This document shows, one piece after another, positions 9,037 to 17,859 of a stretch of 64,000 nucleotides of DNA (position 1 is its first letter; every line of letters starts with the position of its first letter). The translations under genes and the position numbers were made by a program. Source of the stretch: JAQUTK01 sp963677415 (GTDB lineage Bacteria; Bacteroidota; Bacteroidia; Bacteroidales; JAQUTK01); contig CAXXFJ010000045.1 in assembly GCA_963677415.2 (NCBI GenBank), forward strand, positions 62,001 through 126,000. The letters run 5' to 3'. The notes under the pieces were generated by a model. The model was not told the DNA's origin, made no database searches, and saw only the letters and a list, made by a program, of their open reading frames with translations.

Positions 9037-10527
9037 ATGAAAGGTTATATGAAAGCTAAATTGTTAGTTGCCGGATTGCTGATAAGTATGGCAAACGGAT
9101 ATGCACAGAAAGGGATTGATGATGGATCCAGATTTGGTCATGGTGAGGATAGTGTCCGTTGTGTTCAGAATTTGACTCAGTTATTTAATGATATAAAGTT
9201 GGAGAACTATCCTGACGCTGAAAAAGCATTTAATATTGTCTATAGCGAATGCCCTGAATGTAGCGAGAATTTGTATTCGCGAGTTGCGCCTAGAATCTTT
9301 TTCTGGAAAATAAAAAATGAAAAAGATTCTGTGAAGAGAGCAGATATTCTGAATCAATGGATAGCCATGTATGACAAACAGATTAAATACTTCGGTGGAA
9401 GTCTGAGAAATCCAGAAGGATGGATTATTGGTGAGAAAGCAAAAGTTTATTTTGATTTCTCAAACCATAATGATCTGAAAGCCATGAAGCAGGCCTATGA
9501 GTGGTTTAATAAATCCATGGAGCTTCAAAAAGAAAGAACCGATATACTTGTCTTTGTTCGTGTTGTTGAAACTTCTGATCTTATTCTCAAGAAAGATCCC
9601 TCTCATAAAGAGCAATTTATTAAAGATTATACGGCAGTGAGCTCCTATCTGGATGAGATGGAAAAAGCAGAGAACCAAAGAGAAGCTGGACCTGATGGAC
9701 CAGCTAATATGAATCCGAATCGTGACCAGGATCAGCCGGGTGGTATGAATCCGAACAGAGGTCAGGATAGACCGGAAGGTCTGAATCCGAATAGAGGAAA
9801 CCGCAAGTTTGAGGAGCTGGCTGGTGCAAAAGGTAATATTAATAGAATCTTTGCAACAAGTAGTGCGGCAAATTGCGAGACCCTTGCTGAAATTTTTGGT
9901 CCACAAGTAGAGGCGAATAAAACGAATGGTGAGTTATTAAGCAATGTCATACAGTTGTTGAAGAGATGCAAATGTACAGAAAGTGACCTCTATTTGCAGG
10001 TTGCAGCCTATATGCACAAAATCAAACCGACTGCCGAATCAGCACAAGGGATGGCTCAGCAGGCCCTTAAAAGTAAAGATTATGAGGGTGCAATCAATTT
10101 TTTCAAAGAAGCTATGTCTATGGAAACAACGAATGCAGATAAAGCGGAAGATGCTCATAGGATTGCACTCCTTTACGCTGATAATAAACAATATTCACAG
10201 TCCCGGGATTTTGCTCGTCAGGCAATAGGATTTTCTCCGAACTTCGGCAAATCATATATTTTGATTGGACAGCTTTATGCAATGTCTGCTTCAAGTATAT
10301 ATCCGGATGATCCAGTGTTGCAACGCACTGTTTATTATGTGGCTAATGACAAAATGGTAGAGGCTAAAAAGGTTGATCCAAGTTGTGCTGCAGATGCTGA
10401 TAAATGGATCTCTGAATATCGTAAGCAGTTCCCAACCAAAGATGATATCTTTATGCATCCTGAGCTGGAAGTTGGTAAACAGATTACTGTCGGAGGTTGG
10501 ATTCAGGAGCGGACAACGGTTCGCTAA
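9037..10527 (+). CDS. Exported TPR protein with a repetitive Asn-Pro linker
   Basis: A 496-residue protein with a signal peptide ending near GYAQ. A second ATG at 9049 gives an equally good signal peptide. The N-terminal half is helical with Cys pairs (SECPECSENLYS) and the C-terminal half has TPR-like helices (AQQALKSKDYEGAINFFKEA and later repeats). They are joined by a low-complexity linker of three near-repeats of NPNRGQDRPEG (about residues 225-255). It lies between the barrel gene and lptC, consistent with a periplasmic assembly role, but the function is unknown. Confidence 0.8.
   Translation: MKGYMKAKLLVAGLLISMANGYAQKGIDDGSRFGHGEDSVRCVQNLTQLFNDIKLENYPDAEKAFNIVYSECPECSENLYSRVAPRIFFWKIKNEKDSVKRADILNQWIAMYDKQIKYFGGSLRNPEGWIIGEKAKVYFDFSNHNDLKAMKQAYEWFNKSMELQKERTDILVFVRVVETSDLILKKDPSHKEQFIKDYTAVSSYLDEMEKAENQREAGPDGPANMNPNRDQDQPGGMNPNRGQDRPEGLNPNRGNRKFEELAGAKGNINRIFATSSAANCETLAEIFGPQVEANKTNGELLSNVIQLLKRCKCTESDLYLQVAAYMHKIKPTAESAQGMAQQALKSKDYEGAINFFKEAMSMETTNADKAEDAHRIALLYADNKQYSQSRDFARQAIGFSPNFGKSYILIGQLYAMSASSIYPDDPVLQRTVYYVANDKMVEAKKVDPSCAADADKWISEYRKQFPTKDDIFMHPELEVGKQITVGGWIQERTTVR
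9709..9801 (+). repeat. In-frame 36-base tandem repeat inside the TPR gene
   Basis: Two 36-base units (9709-9744 and 9745-9780) and a partial third (9781-9801), each beginning with (a/c)tgaatccgaa and encoding 12 residues of the form MNPNRGQDxPxG. The unit length is a multiple of three, so copy-number change would keep the frame. Confidence 0.8.
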
Positions 10528-10532
10528 TCTGA

Positions 10533-11186
10533 ATGGAAAAAGATGCCGGCAATACGATAACTAAGAGCATAACAACAGCCTTTCTAGCTGTTGTTATGCT
10601 TCTTACATTCGCATCCTGCCGGAAAGAAAAGAAAGAATTCGTCCCTTCATTCTCTAATAAAGATAGTGTTCCGGAAATGGATACCCGCGGGATGACAATG
10701 CTGATATCAGATTCAGGTGTGACCCGCTATCGTATTAAAGCAGAAGTGTGGCAAGTATTCGATCGCAAAAAAGATCCTTACCAATACTTTCCAAAGGGTA
10801 TTTATCTGGAACAATTCGATACCTTATTGCATGTCGAAGCCACTGTTGAAAGTGATACTGCATGGTATTATACCGATGCAAAGTTATTTGAACTACGTGG
10901 GAATGTAAAGGTGATGAACCGAAAGGGTGAGAAGTTTAGCGGTGAGGAACTGTTCTGGAATGAGAAAACCCATCTTGTGTATTCTGATAAACTGATAAAG
11001 ATTGAAAGTGACAGTTCTTATACCTATGCCTATGGATTTGAGTCGGATCAAAGTATGACAAAATATATTATCCGGGATCCTCGTAACGGAGAGATGTTCT
11101 TTGGAGAAGATTCAATTACATCAGAACCGGCAGATTCCATTTCTTCTGCCAAGAGTGATTCGGTCCCTTCAACTAAGAAGCCATGA
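10533..11186 (+). CDS. lptC: LptC-like LPS export protein (lipoprotein form)
   Basis: A 217-residue protein with an N-terminal hydrophobic segment ending in the lipobox TFASC, followed by an OstA/LptC-like beta region (RYRIKAEVWQVFDRK, YFPKGIYLEQFD, WYYTDAKLFELRGNVKVMN). LptC takes LPS from LptFG in the inner membrane and hands it to the periplasmic LptA bridge. The short length, late position of the beta-jellyroll and FELRGNV motif fit the family. Its last four bases overlap the next gene (ATGA), indicating coupling. Unlike enterobacterial LptC it appears lipid-anchored. Confidence 0.85.
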   Translation: MEKDAGNTITKSITTAFLAVVMLLTFASCRKEKKEFVPSFSNKDSVPEMDTRGMTMLISDSGVTRYRIKAEVWQVFDRKKDPYQYFPKGIYLEQFDTLLHVEATVESDTAWYYTDAKLFELRGNVKVMNRKGEKFSGEELFWNEKTHLVYSDKLIKIESDSSYTYAYGFESDQSMTKYIIRDPRNGEMFFGEDSITSEPADSISSAKSDSVPSTKKP

Positions 11187-12442
11187 ATACGACGATAATA
11201 GTAATTCTCATTTCACTAGCACTCTCTGCCATGTTTTCAGGGACAGAGATTGCTTTTGTCTCATCCAACAAACTTCGGTTTGAACTGGATAAGCAACAGA
11301 AGAACTTTACCAGTCACATACTGAGCTTCTTTTACAAGAATCCGAATCAGTTCATATCAACCATGCTTGTGGGAAATAACATTGCATTGGTCGTTTATGG
11401 TATCCAAATGGCCATTCTGCTTGATCCTTTTTTAAGAAGTCTGATTTCGAGTGATATAATTATAGTGATTGTACAGACCATCGTTTCCACCATTATTATT
11501 CTTGTCACTGCCGAGTTTCTACCGAAAACACTTTTCCGAATAGATCCCAATTTCTCCTTGAAGTTCTTCTCTATCCCTGTTCTCATTAGTTATCTTATCC
11601 TCTATCCGTTTTCAATACTTACTTCACTTACTTCAAAATTCTTTTTGCGGCTGATGGGAGTCCGTTTGATCAACCATACTGCAGACCGCACTATTAATAA
11701 GGTAGATCTGGACTATTTTATACAGTCCTCACTTGATCTGTTGGAACAGACCGAAGTAGACACTGAGGTTAAAATGTTTCAGAATGTGCTTGACTTTTCG
11801 AATGTAAAACTACGTGATTGCATGGTGCCTCGCACTGAATTGATCTCTGTGGAGTACAATACCCCTTTAAACGAATTGATGCAAGAGTTTGTAGAGACGG
11901 GTATTTCGAAGATACTCGTATATAAAGATCATATTGATAATGTGGTGGGTTATATTCACTCCTCTGAGATGTTTGCAAAACCGGAAAACTGGAAAGAACA
12001 TATGATGCCTGTGCCCATTGTACCGGAAACCATGGCTGCCAACAAACTTATGAAGCTGATGATGACTCAGAAAAAAAGTATGGCGGTTGTTGTTGATGAA
12101 TTTGGGGGAGTAAGTGGTGTTGTCACACTTGAGGATTTGGTTGAAGAGATATTTGGAGAGATCAATGATGAGCATGATATAAAGAACTTCGTCGCTAAGA
12201 AAGTAGATAACGATGACTATATTCTTTCAGGAAGGATAGAGATCGATTTTCTGAATGAGAAGTTTGCACTGGGTATTCCGGAAAAGGATGACTATTTAAC
12301 GATTGCTGGGTTTATTCTCCATCATTATCAGAGCTTTCCAAAGATTAACGAATCGGTTGAGATTGATAATTTTACATTCAAAGTTATAAAGGCGACCAAT
12401 ACGAAAATTGAATTAGTAAGACTGAAAGTGAACAGAAAGTAA
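11183..12442 (+). CDS. CNNM/CorC-type membrane protein with CBS pair (hemolysin-like, GldE-like)
   Basis: A 419-residue protein with an N-terminal CNNM (DUF21) domain of about four membrane segments (1-150; motif SGTEIAFVSSNKLR). This is followed by a CBS pair (about 205-330; MVPRTELISVEYNTPLNELM and VVVDEFGGVSGVVTLEDLVE) and a C-terminal CorC/HlyC domain (about 340-415; LSGRIEIDFLNEKF). Relatives take part in divalent-cation homeostasis, and the Bacteroidetes branch includes GldE, linked to gliding in other genera. It overlaps lptC by four bases. Haemolytic activity should not be inferred from the old family name. Confidence 0.9.
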   Translation: MNTTIIVILISLALSAMFSGTEIAFVSSNKLRFELDKQQKNFTSHILSFFYKNPNQFISTMLVGNNIALVVYGIQMAILLDPFLRSLISSDIIIVIVQTIVSTIIILVTAEFLPKTLFRIDPNFSLKFFSIPVLISYLILYPFSILTSLTSKFFLRLMGVRLINHTADRTINKVDLDYFIQSSLDLLEQTEVDTEVKMFQNVLDFSNVKLRDCMVPRTELISVEYNTPLNELMQEFVETGISKILVYKDHIDNVVGYIHSSEMFAKPENWKEHMMPVPIVPETMAANKLMKLMMTQKKSMAVVVDEFGGVSGVVTLEDLVEEIFGEINDEHDIKNFVAKKVDNDDYILSGRIEIDFLNEKFALGIPEKDDYLTIAGFILHHYQSFPKINESVEIDNFTFKVIKATNTKIELVRLKVNRK

Positions 12443-12482
12443 TTATTTTCTAAAAAACACTTCTCAATCTGTTCCTTTTTTG

Positions 12483-12490
12483 TACCTTCG
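12483..12490 (+). promoter_or_regulatory. Possible -7 box before the PpiD-like gene
   Basis: TACCTTCG differs from TAnnTTTG by one base and lies 54 bases before the start codon, after a 100-base gap from the previous gene. Confidence 0.4.
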
Positions 12491-12543
12491 CCCCTTGATT
12501 TTTGATTTTATTTGAAATAATATAAAATAGACTATACTTTAAG

Positions 12544-14679
12544 ATGGCAACATTAGAAAAAATGAGAAGTAAAGCCGGACTGCTTGTCAGTGTGGTAGGT
12601 TTGGCATTGTTTGCGTTTATTATCGGAGACTTATTAAATTCAGGTTCAGGCTTCTGGAGAGAATCTCAGGAAGTAATCGGAAAGGTGGATGGTAAAAAGT
12701 TTACTATTTTCGAATATGAAGCGAAAGTGCAAGAGATGACCGATGTATATAAGATTCAATACGGCGATGGAAATATCAATGAGGAAGTTACCGGTCAGAT
12801 ACGCCAAAGTGTGTGGGATGAAATGGTTAATGAACGATTATTTGCCGCTCAGACAGATAAAATCGGAATGACTGTTACTCCAGAAGAGCTGTTTGATATG
12901 GTAAATGGAGATGATGTGTATCCTTTGATCAAACAGATGCCCATGTTTACAGATCCGAAAACCGGACAGTTTGATAAAGATGCTTTGTTAAACTTTCTCC
13001 AGACGATTCAGTCTACCGATTTATCTAAATATGGTGCCGAAGGTGCTCAGCAAATCGGACAATATAAGAAATACTGGCTTTTCTATGAGAAACTGATCAA
13101 GAAGGCTCGTATATCAGAGAAATATGGCTCACTCTTTGTAAAAGCGATGAGTGCTAACGAACTGGAAGGAGAGTCTTCTTTGAAGGACCGCTCTTTGAAT
13201 GTAGACTTCGAATATGTAATGCAACCTTATGCATCGATTCCTGATTCAACGATTTCTGTAAGTGAATCAGATATTAATAAACTTTACAATTCCCGTTTGG
13301 AGCGTTACAAGACACTGCCATATCGTACGGTTAAATTTCTTGCTGTTGACATTCGCCCAAGCGAAAGTGATTTTAAGGGAGTAGAAGAGAAAATTAATAA
13401 AGCAAAGACTGAGTTTGAGACAACAGATGATGTGTCAGCTGTAATCGCAGAAAATTCAGATGTGCCCTATGTAGATGCTTTTGTTCCTTACACACAGCTT
13501 GATCCTCAGACTCTTGCATTTGTAAAAAGTGCTAGTGTAGGTGCGGTTGAGGGACCTGTATTTGCTAACGACACCTATACCATGATGCGTTTGATGGCAA
13601 CGACTACTGCTCCTGATTCCTTGAAGATACGTCACATTTATCTTCAAAGAGCGGATGAAGCACAGACAAATGCTTTAGCTGATAGCTTGATGGGCGTATT
13701 AAAGAATGGTGGTGACTTTGTTGCTCTTTGTACCCAGTTCTCTTTGGCTCAGACAAAAGAAAATGCTGGCGAAATCGGTTGGATGACCGAAGTTGGAACT
13801 GTCTCTGCTCTGGGTAAAGAGAGCAGTGATGCTATTCAAGCTGCAGGTTTGAATGAATATATCAAATCTCCTTCAGCTAATGGCGTTTCGATTTTTCAGG
13901 TGACTGAAAAATCAGCTCCTGTTCAGATGGCAAAAGTTGCTGTTATTTCAATGGCTGTTTCAGCCAGCTCACGTACTTACAGTCAGCTTTACAATGATAT
14001 TAACCAGATGATTGCAACTTCTAATAACAATATTGATTCTCTTGAATCAAAAGCGTCAAAGAGTGGCTATTTCTTCCAGCTTGATAATATGGTAACTTCT
14101 GAGACTGAGAAGATTGCAGACCTGAAAGATTCCAGAAAAATTGTCCGTTGGGCTTTTGAGAATAAAGTAGGTGCTATCTCTGATATTTATGACTGTGGAA
14201 ATCGTTTTGCAGTGGCATGTATCTCAGAACTGAATGACAAAGGTTACATGCCTTTGACAAATGTTGCTCCTTCTTTGAAAATGGAATTGATTGCAGATAA
14301 GAAAGCTGAGAAGATGATTGCAGATCTTTCTTCAAAGAAATTCACCTCAATGGCTGAAGCATCAGTTGCTATGTCATCCAAAGTGGATACTGCTAAGTTT
14401 GTCACTTTTGCTACCCGTCAGATTACAGGTATTGGTGCCGACAATGCTTTGATTGGCGCAGCTCCGGTATCGAAGGAGAATACTATTACCGGACCTATTC
14501 AGGGTAAAAGCGGAGTGTATATGATTAATGTATTCAAGAAGGTTGAAAATCCTATTGGTGATATTGATAAGGAAAAAGCAGGAATGAATATGACTTTACA
14601 AAGTCGCATCGGTTATCAGCTTGTACCGGTCATGAAACAGAAGAATGATGTTGAAGACTTCCGTATTCGCTTCTTCTGA
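12544..14679 (+). CDS. PpiD-like peptidyl-prolyl isomerase / periplasmic chaperone
   Basis: A 711-residue protein anchored by one N-terminal membrane helix (GLLVSVVGLALFAFIIGDLL, about 12-31). A SurA-N-like chaperone region follows (FEYEAKVQEMTDVYK to about 230), then a parvulin domain (about 358-455; IRHIYLQ, and CTQFSLAQTKENAGEIGWM, which holds the conserved GEIGW segment). A long C-terminal region contains a second degenerate rotamase-like part. The family assists folding of exported and outer-membrane proteins, which fits the neighbouring envelope genes. It ends about 21 bases before the IS1182-type element, which has not damaged it. Confidence 0.92.
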   Translation: MATLEKMRSKAGLLVSVVGLALFAFIIGDLLNSGSGFWRESQEVIGKVDGKKFTIFEYEAKVQEMTDVYKIQYGDGNINEEVTGQIRQSVWDEMVNERLFAAQTDKIGMTVTPEELFDMVNGDDVYPLIKQMPMFTDPKTGQFDKDALLNFLQTIQSTDLSKYGAEGAQQIGQYKKYWLFYEKLIKKARISEKYGSLFVKAMSANELEGESSLKDRSLNVDFEYVMQPYASIPDSTISVSESDINKLYNSRLERYKTLPYRTVKFLAVDIRPSESDFKGVEEKINKAKTEFETTDDVSAVIAENSDVPYVDAFVPYTQLDPQTLAFVKSASVGAVEGPVFANDTYTMMRLMATTTAPDSLKIRHIYLQRADEAQTNALADSLMGVLKNGGDFVALCTQFSLAQTKENAGEIGWMTEVGTVSALGKESSDAIQAAGLNEYIKSPSANGVSIFQVTEKSAPVQMAKVAVISMAVSASSRTYSQLYNDINQMIATSNNNIDSLESKASKSGYFFQLDNMVTSETEKIADLKDSRKIVRWAFENKVGAISDIYDCGNRFAVACISELNDKGYMPLTNVAPSLKMELIADKKAEKMIADLSSKKFTSMAEASVAMSSKVDTAKFVTFATRQITGIGADNALIGAAPVSKENTITGPIQGKSGVYMINVFKKVENPIGDIDKEKAGMNMTLQSRIGYQLVPVMKQKNDVEDFRIRFF

Positions 14680-14700
14680 TCAAAACGAGATATTACAAAC

Positions 14701-14745
14701 AAAAAAGAGGCTGTCTCAAAATCCAAGTTGAGTCAGCCTCTTTCG
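14701..14745. terminator. Hairpin-forming left end of the IS1182-type element
   Basis: AAGAGGCTGTCTCAA and TTGAGTCAGCCTCTT pair over 15 bases with one mismatch and an eight-base loop, flanked by A and T runs. It can act as a transcription terminator for the upstream PpiD-like gene and for read-through into the element. Confidence 0.65.
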
Positions 14746-14855
14746 TATAAAATAGAAAAATGAATTTCTTCAAAAAAGAATCATCTGTTCAATTCTCAGG
14801 AAGAGATTTTTTTAGGATTAGTTGGTTTTAGAGCAAAAAACAAGGATTTCTCCTG

Positions 14856-16382
14856 TTATTTGTTCATATTTACGGCATATTTCGCCAGATTATGAGATAT
14901 GCATAGCAAACCAAACTCAATGTCGACCTTTTCCAGGCCACGCAGCAGGAATCTTTTAAAGTTTTTGTTGGCTTTGAGGTTTCCGAAGGTCTGTTCTACA
15001 TCTGCCGGTCGCTGACTTCGGTGTTTTAAACCTTTTTCGCTGGTAAGCAACCCCTTTGCCCAGTTTTTCAAATCTTTTAGTCTGTGGTTGATTTGAACTA
15101 TTCGCTCCTCTTTGGCATCGTGGCATAAACATCGTAATGGACAATCGGCACATCGTTTAGCCTGGTACAGTGAGGCGGTTTGAATGAATCCTGTTTTTGT
15201 TTTTGTAGTTCGCTCTCCCACCTTGTGCATTTCTTGTCCCATCGGGCAATAACAGCAATCCTTTTCTTTGTTGTAATAGAAGTTGCTGCTTTTAAAAGGG
15301 TCATTCTTCCATTTTTTTGTTTGTTCTTTGTGGAAGTAGTTATATTTGATAAATGGTGTAATATCGTTTTCTTTTGCAAACAGGTAGTTTTCTTCGCTAC
15401 CATATCCGGCATCTGCTATGCTTTCTGTGGGGTAATGTCCATGCAATTCTTTGAAAGCAGCCATGTGATCCTGATAGGTGGTTGTGTCGGTTGTGGTTTG
15501 GTGAATAGTATAATTGGTGACAAAACCCTCTTCGGTTGAAATCTGTGTATTAAATGCAGGCTTGAGCTGACCGTTACCCATGTGGTCTTCCTTCATGCGC
15601 ATGAAAGTGGCATCCTCATCGGTCTTGCTCATGGAGTTTCTATCCCCAAGTTCCTTGTTTTGCTCCTCGTATTGTTTGATCTTTCCCGGCCAGTTCTTTT
15701 TGATATAACGGATTTTACTCTTTACTTTGGGGTCTGTTTCAACGCCCTGAAGTGCCTGATCTATTTTGTCTACCAATCCTTCCAGTTGCTCTGATGTGAT
15801 ATCCTGATAAGTAATGGGAGTTTTATCCAGCAATTCTTCTTTGGTAACTGCTTCGGCATATGCCCAAAGTTCATTGAGTTGTTCGGCCATCTTGCCTATG
15901 CGGGTTTGAATGGCTTTACCCCATACAAAACTATAGCGGTTGGCATTGGCTTCAATCTTGGTGCCATCAGTATAGGCTTTTTCCAGACTTACCATTTTTT
16001 GTTCCACCAGAAAATGGACTATCTGTGCAAATACTTCTTTTAATGTGCCTTTGAGTTTCCCGCTGCGAAAAGTATTTATCGTATTATGGTCGGGACGCTG
16101 CATCCCTGAAAGCCACATGAAACGGATATCGTTGGCTGTAAAATCCTCTATCTTTCGAGAGGAGTAAGTGTTGCGCAAATAGGCATAGATAATAATTTTC
16201 ATCATCATCTTTGGATGATAACCCGGACAGCCTACATTTTTATACCTATTTAGCAGTTTTCGCAAATCCAGATGCTCAACTATAGAATCTACTATCCGAA
16301 CCGGATCGTTTTGAGGTATAAAATCATCAAAAGTATAAGGAAATAACTCTTGGTTGTTCTGAATATATTCTTTAAATCGCAT
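14856..16382 (-). CDS. IS1182 family transposase
   Basis: A 508-residue DDE-type transposase. The N-terminal DUF772-like domain (CPGYHPKMMMKIIIYAYLRN, SRKIEDFTANDIRFMWLSG) is followed by the catalytic domain with EKAYTDGTKIEANANRYS (first Asp) and ADAGYGSEENYLFAKEND (second Asp). A cysteine cluster (CCYCPMG, CADCPLRCLCH) follows, then the C-terminal helix RPADVEQTFGNLKANKNF carrying the catalytic Glu. The frame is uninterrupted and both ends of the element are present, so it may be active. A weak TATCTTTA box lies upstream on the minus strand. Confidence 0.93.
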   Translation of the reverse strand: MRFKEYIQNNQELFPYTFDDFIPQNDPVRIVDSIVEHLDLRKLLNRYKNVGCPGYHPKMMMKIIIYAYLRNTYSSRKIEDFTANDIRFMWLSGMQRPDHNTINTFRSGKLKGTLKEVFAQIVHFLVEQKMVSLEKAYTDGTKIEANANRYSFVWGKAIQTRIGKMAEQLNELWAYAEAVTKEELLDKTPITYQDITSEQLEGLVDKIDQALQGVETDPKVKSKIRYIKKNWPGKIKQYEEQNKELGDRNSMSKTDEDATFMRMKEDHMGNGQLKPAFNTQISTEEGFVTNYTIHQTTTDTTTYQDHMAAFKELHGHYPTESIADAGYGSEENYLFAKENDITPFIKYNYFHKEQTKKWKNDPFKSSNFYYNKEKDCCYCPMGQEMHKVGERTTKTKTGFIQTASLYQAKRCADCPLRCLCHDAKEERIVQINHRLKDLKNWAKGLLTSEKGLKHRSQRPADVEQTFGNLKANKNFKRFLLRGLEKVDIEFGLLCISHNLAKYAVNMNK

Positions 16383-16449
16383 ATATTTAATTGTATATCA
16401 ACGATATAAAGATAGCGACTCTTTTTTAAAACAACAAATTATTGAGCAT

Positions 16450-16494
16450 AAAAAAAGAGACTGACTCAAACTATTTTGAGACAGCCTCTTTTTT
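16450..16494. terminator. Hairpin-forming right end of the IS1182-type element
   Basis: AAAGAGACTGACTCAAA and TTTTGAGACAGCCTCTTT can pair over about 15 bases with two mismatches or wobble pairs, followed by a T run. It mirrors the left end and lies just past the stop codon of the metallophosphoesterase gene, for which it can serve as a terminator. Confidence 0.6.
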
Positions 16495-16510
16495 GTTTGA
16501 TGCCTTCCAC

Positions 16511-17590
16511 TTATTTGATGGTTATGCTAAAGTTGTCATACGGTTCATTACGCCACGCATACTGTTTGGTTGTCGGAGATACTGCGAAGAGCGGTGAAAA
16601 AGTACGCACTTTAATTGTTTTCCCATCCGGCATGAACTCCAGTATTCTCAACCATCCTTCACCACCATTGCCATGCCACCCACCTCCTGCAGTCTGTGCG
16701 TTAAACATCATCTGAGCAACCGGTTTGCCGGCTGCATTCTTGTCTGTACGAAAAGCAATATTTTTCTCATAACTACCTTCAGCTGCAGAATGACCGCAAA
16801 CTACCATCTTCACATTCTCGCACGGATAGATTACCTTTTCCCATATAGTCTTTCCATAGTTAGCAGGAGTCATTTTATAGCTTTCTTTCTCAATAATAGA
16901 TCCATCACATTTCATATATGAATGAGTAAGAAAAATCACCTTGTGGTTTTTATAAACAGATTTGTTACATAGATTAGTTGCCCAACTGAGCACTTCATCC
17001 CTTGGAGCAAATTCTGCGCAGATGATCAATAGATTCCCCCAAGTGTCAGACTTTATCTCATAAGCAGCATTCTCAAGAGTCGGTCGTCCAAAGGCATTAT
17101 TACACACGCTGACTAAAGTTGATCTCCAGCAACTGTTGCGTTCTACAGAAAAGTAATCAGGAAACTGACTCTGCCTGTTCTCGCCACTCACATACCCATA
17201 GTCATGATTCCCGGTACTGATCATATATGGAACTTTCTGATCAAGCCGTTCAAAAGAGTGGGAGATATTCTTCCACATCTCTGTGCTTGTCTGGTTTCCG
17301 TTCACGCCACTTGGTATCAACAAATCGTTTTGTTCCACGAGATCACCGGTGCAGAGTACAGCTTTGATCGATAGAGAGTCCACATTGTGAGAAACCCACC
17401 CCAGCATAAGGTCAAAGATACCCTGGTTATAATCAAACTTGTTGTATGTTTGCGGGTCGGGCAGGAGGATCATTGAAAAAGAGGTTGGATCAGAGAGTTT
17501 CGCTTTTTCTTGCGCTGAGGCAAGAGAAGATTGCATCAGTCCCAAACAGAGGAAGATGCATAAGAATAGATTTCGCATGGTTTGATTCAT
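16511..17590 (-). CDS. Secreted calcineurin-like metallophosphoesterase
   Basis: A 359-residue protein (MNQTMRNLFLCIFLCLGLMQ...; a second ATG lies four codons later) with a signal peptide ending near ASAQ. The metal-binding motifs of the calcineurin-like fold appear in order: LLPDPQTYN, CTGDLVEQND, STGNHDYGY, FLTHSYMK and VVCGHSAAEG. The catalysed reaction is phosphoester hydrolysis; the natural substrate is not evident. It faces the IS1182-type element with its 3' end and stands alone, divergent from the GH31 gene. Confidence 0.9.
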   Translation of the reverse strand: MNQTMRNLFLCIFLCLGLMQSSLASAQEKAKLSDPTSFSMILLPDPQTYNKFDYNQGIFDLMLGWVSHNVDSLSIKAVLCTGDLVEQNDLLIPSGVNGNQTSTEMWKNISHSFERLDQKVPYMISTGNHDYGYVSGENRQSQFPDYFSVERNSCWRSTLVSVCNNAFGRPTLENAAYEIKSDTWGNLLIICAEFAPRDEVLSWATNLCNKSVYKNHKVIFLTHSYMKCDGSIIEKESYKMTPANYGKTIWEKVIYPCENVKMVVCGHSAAEGSYEKNIAFRTDKNAAGKPVAQMMFNAQTAGGGWHGNGGEGWLRILEFMPDGKTIKVRTFSPLFAVSPTTKQYAWRNEPYDNFSITIK

Positions 17591-17726
17591 TAAATTTATG
17601 GCTGCAAGTTAGCGAATATGGGTGACACTCGATAATCTCTTCCTGAATATTTTAATCTATTACTAATGAATGGTTCGCATTTAAATTCTTTAACCACAAA
17701 TTATGCAACTCATCTTATGATAGTTG

Positions 17727-17734
17727 TATATTTG
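17727..17734 (+). promoter_or_regulatory. -7 box upstream of the GH31 gene
   Basis: TATATTTG fits TAnnTTTG. It is 126 bases before the start codon, so the leader would be long. The rest of the 269-base gap between the two divergent genes shows no other recognisable element. Confidence 0.45.
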
Positions 17735-17859
17735 CAACAATTATGTGAAATTGGAAGTAGAATTGGCCTTTTTAAAAGTTTCGGCAGATCTACCCTTTCT
17801 TCTTTTATCAGAAAAAGAGTACCATAAGACAGAAGGAAATACCTAATAATAAGATAAGA

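Larger units (their letters stand above)
14700..16495 (-). mobile_element. IS1182-type insertion sequence
   Basis: About 1.8 kb with one transposase gene. The ends are inverted copies of each other: the left end reads CAAAAAAGAGGCTGTCTCAA from 14700, and the right end is its reverse complement ending at 16495. The match of the outer 23 bases is perfect and imperfect similarity continues to about 45 bases. Five more outward bases (CAAAC against GTTTG) also agree, so the exact boundary and any target duplication cannot be fixed. It lies in the gap between two convergent genes, 21 bases after the PpiD-like stop and 16 bases after the metallophosphoesterase stop. Confidence 0.88.
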
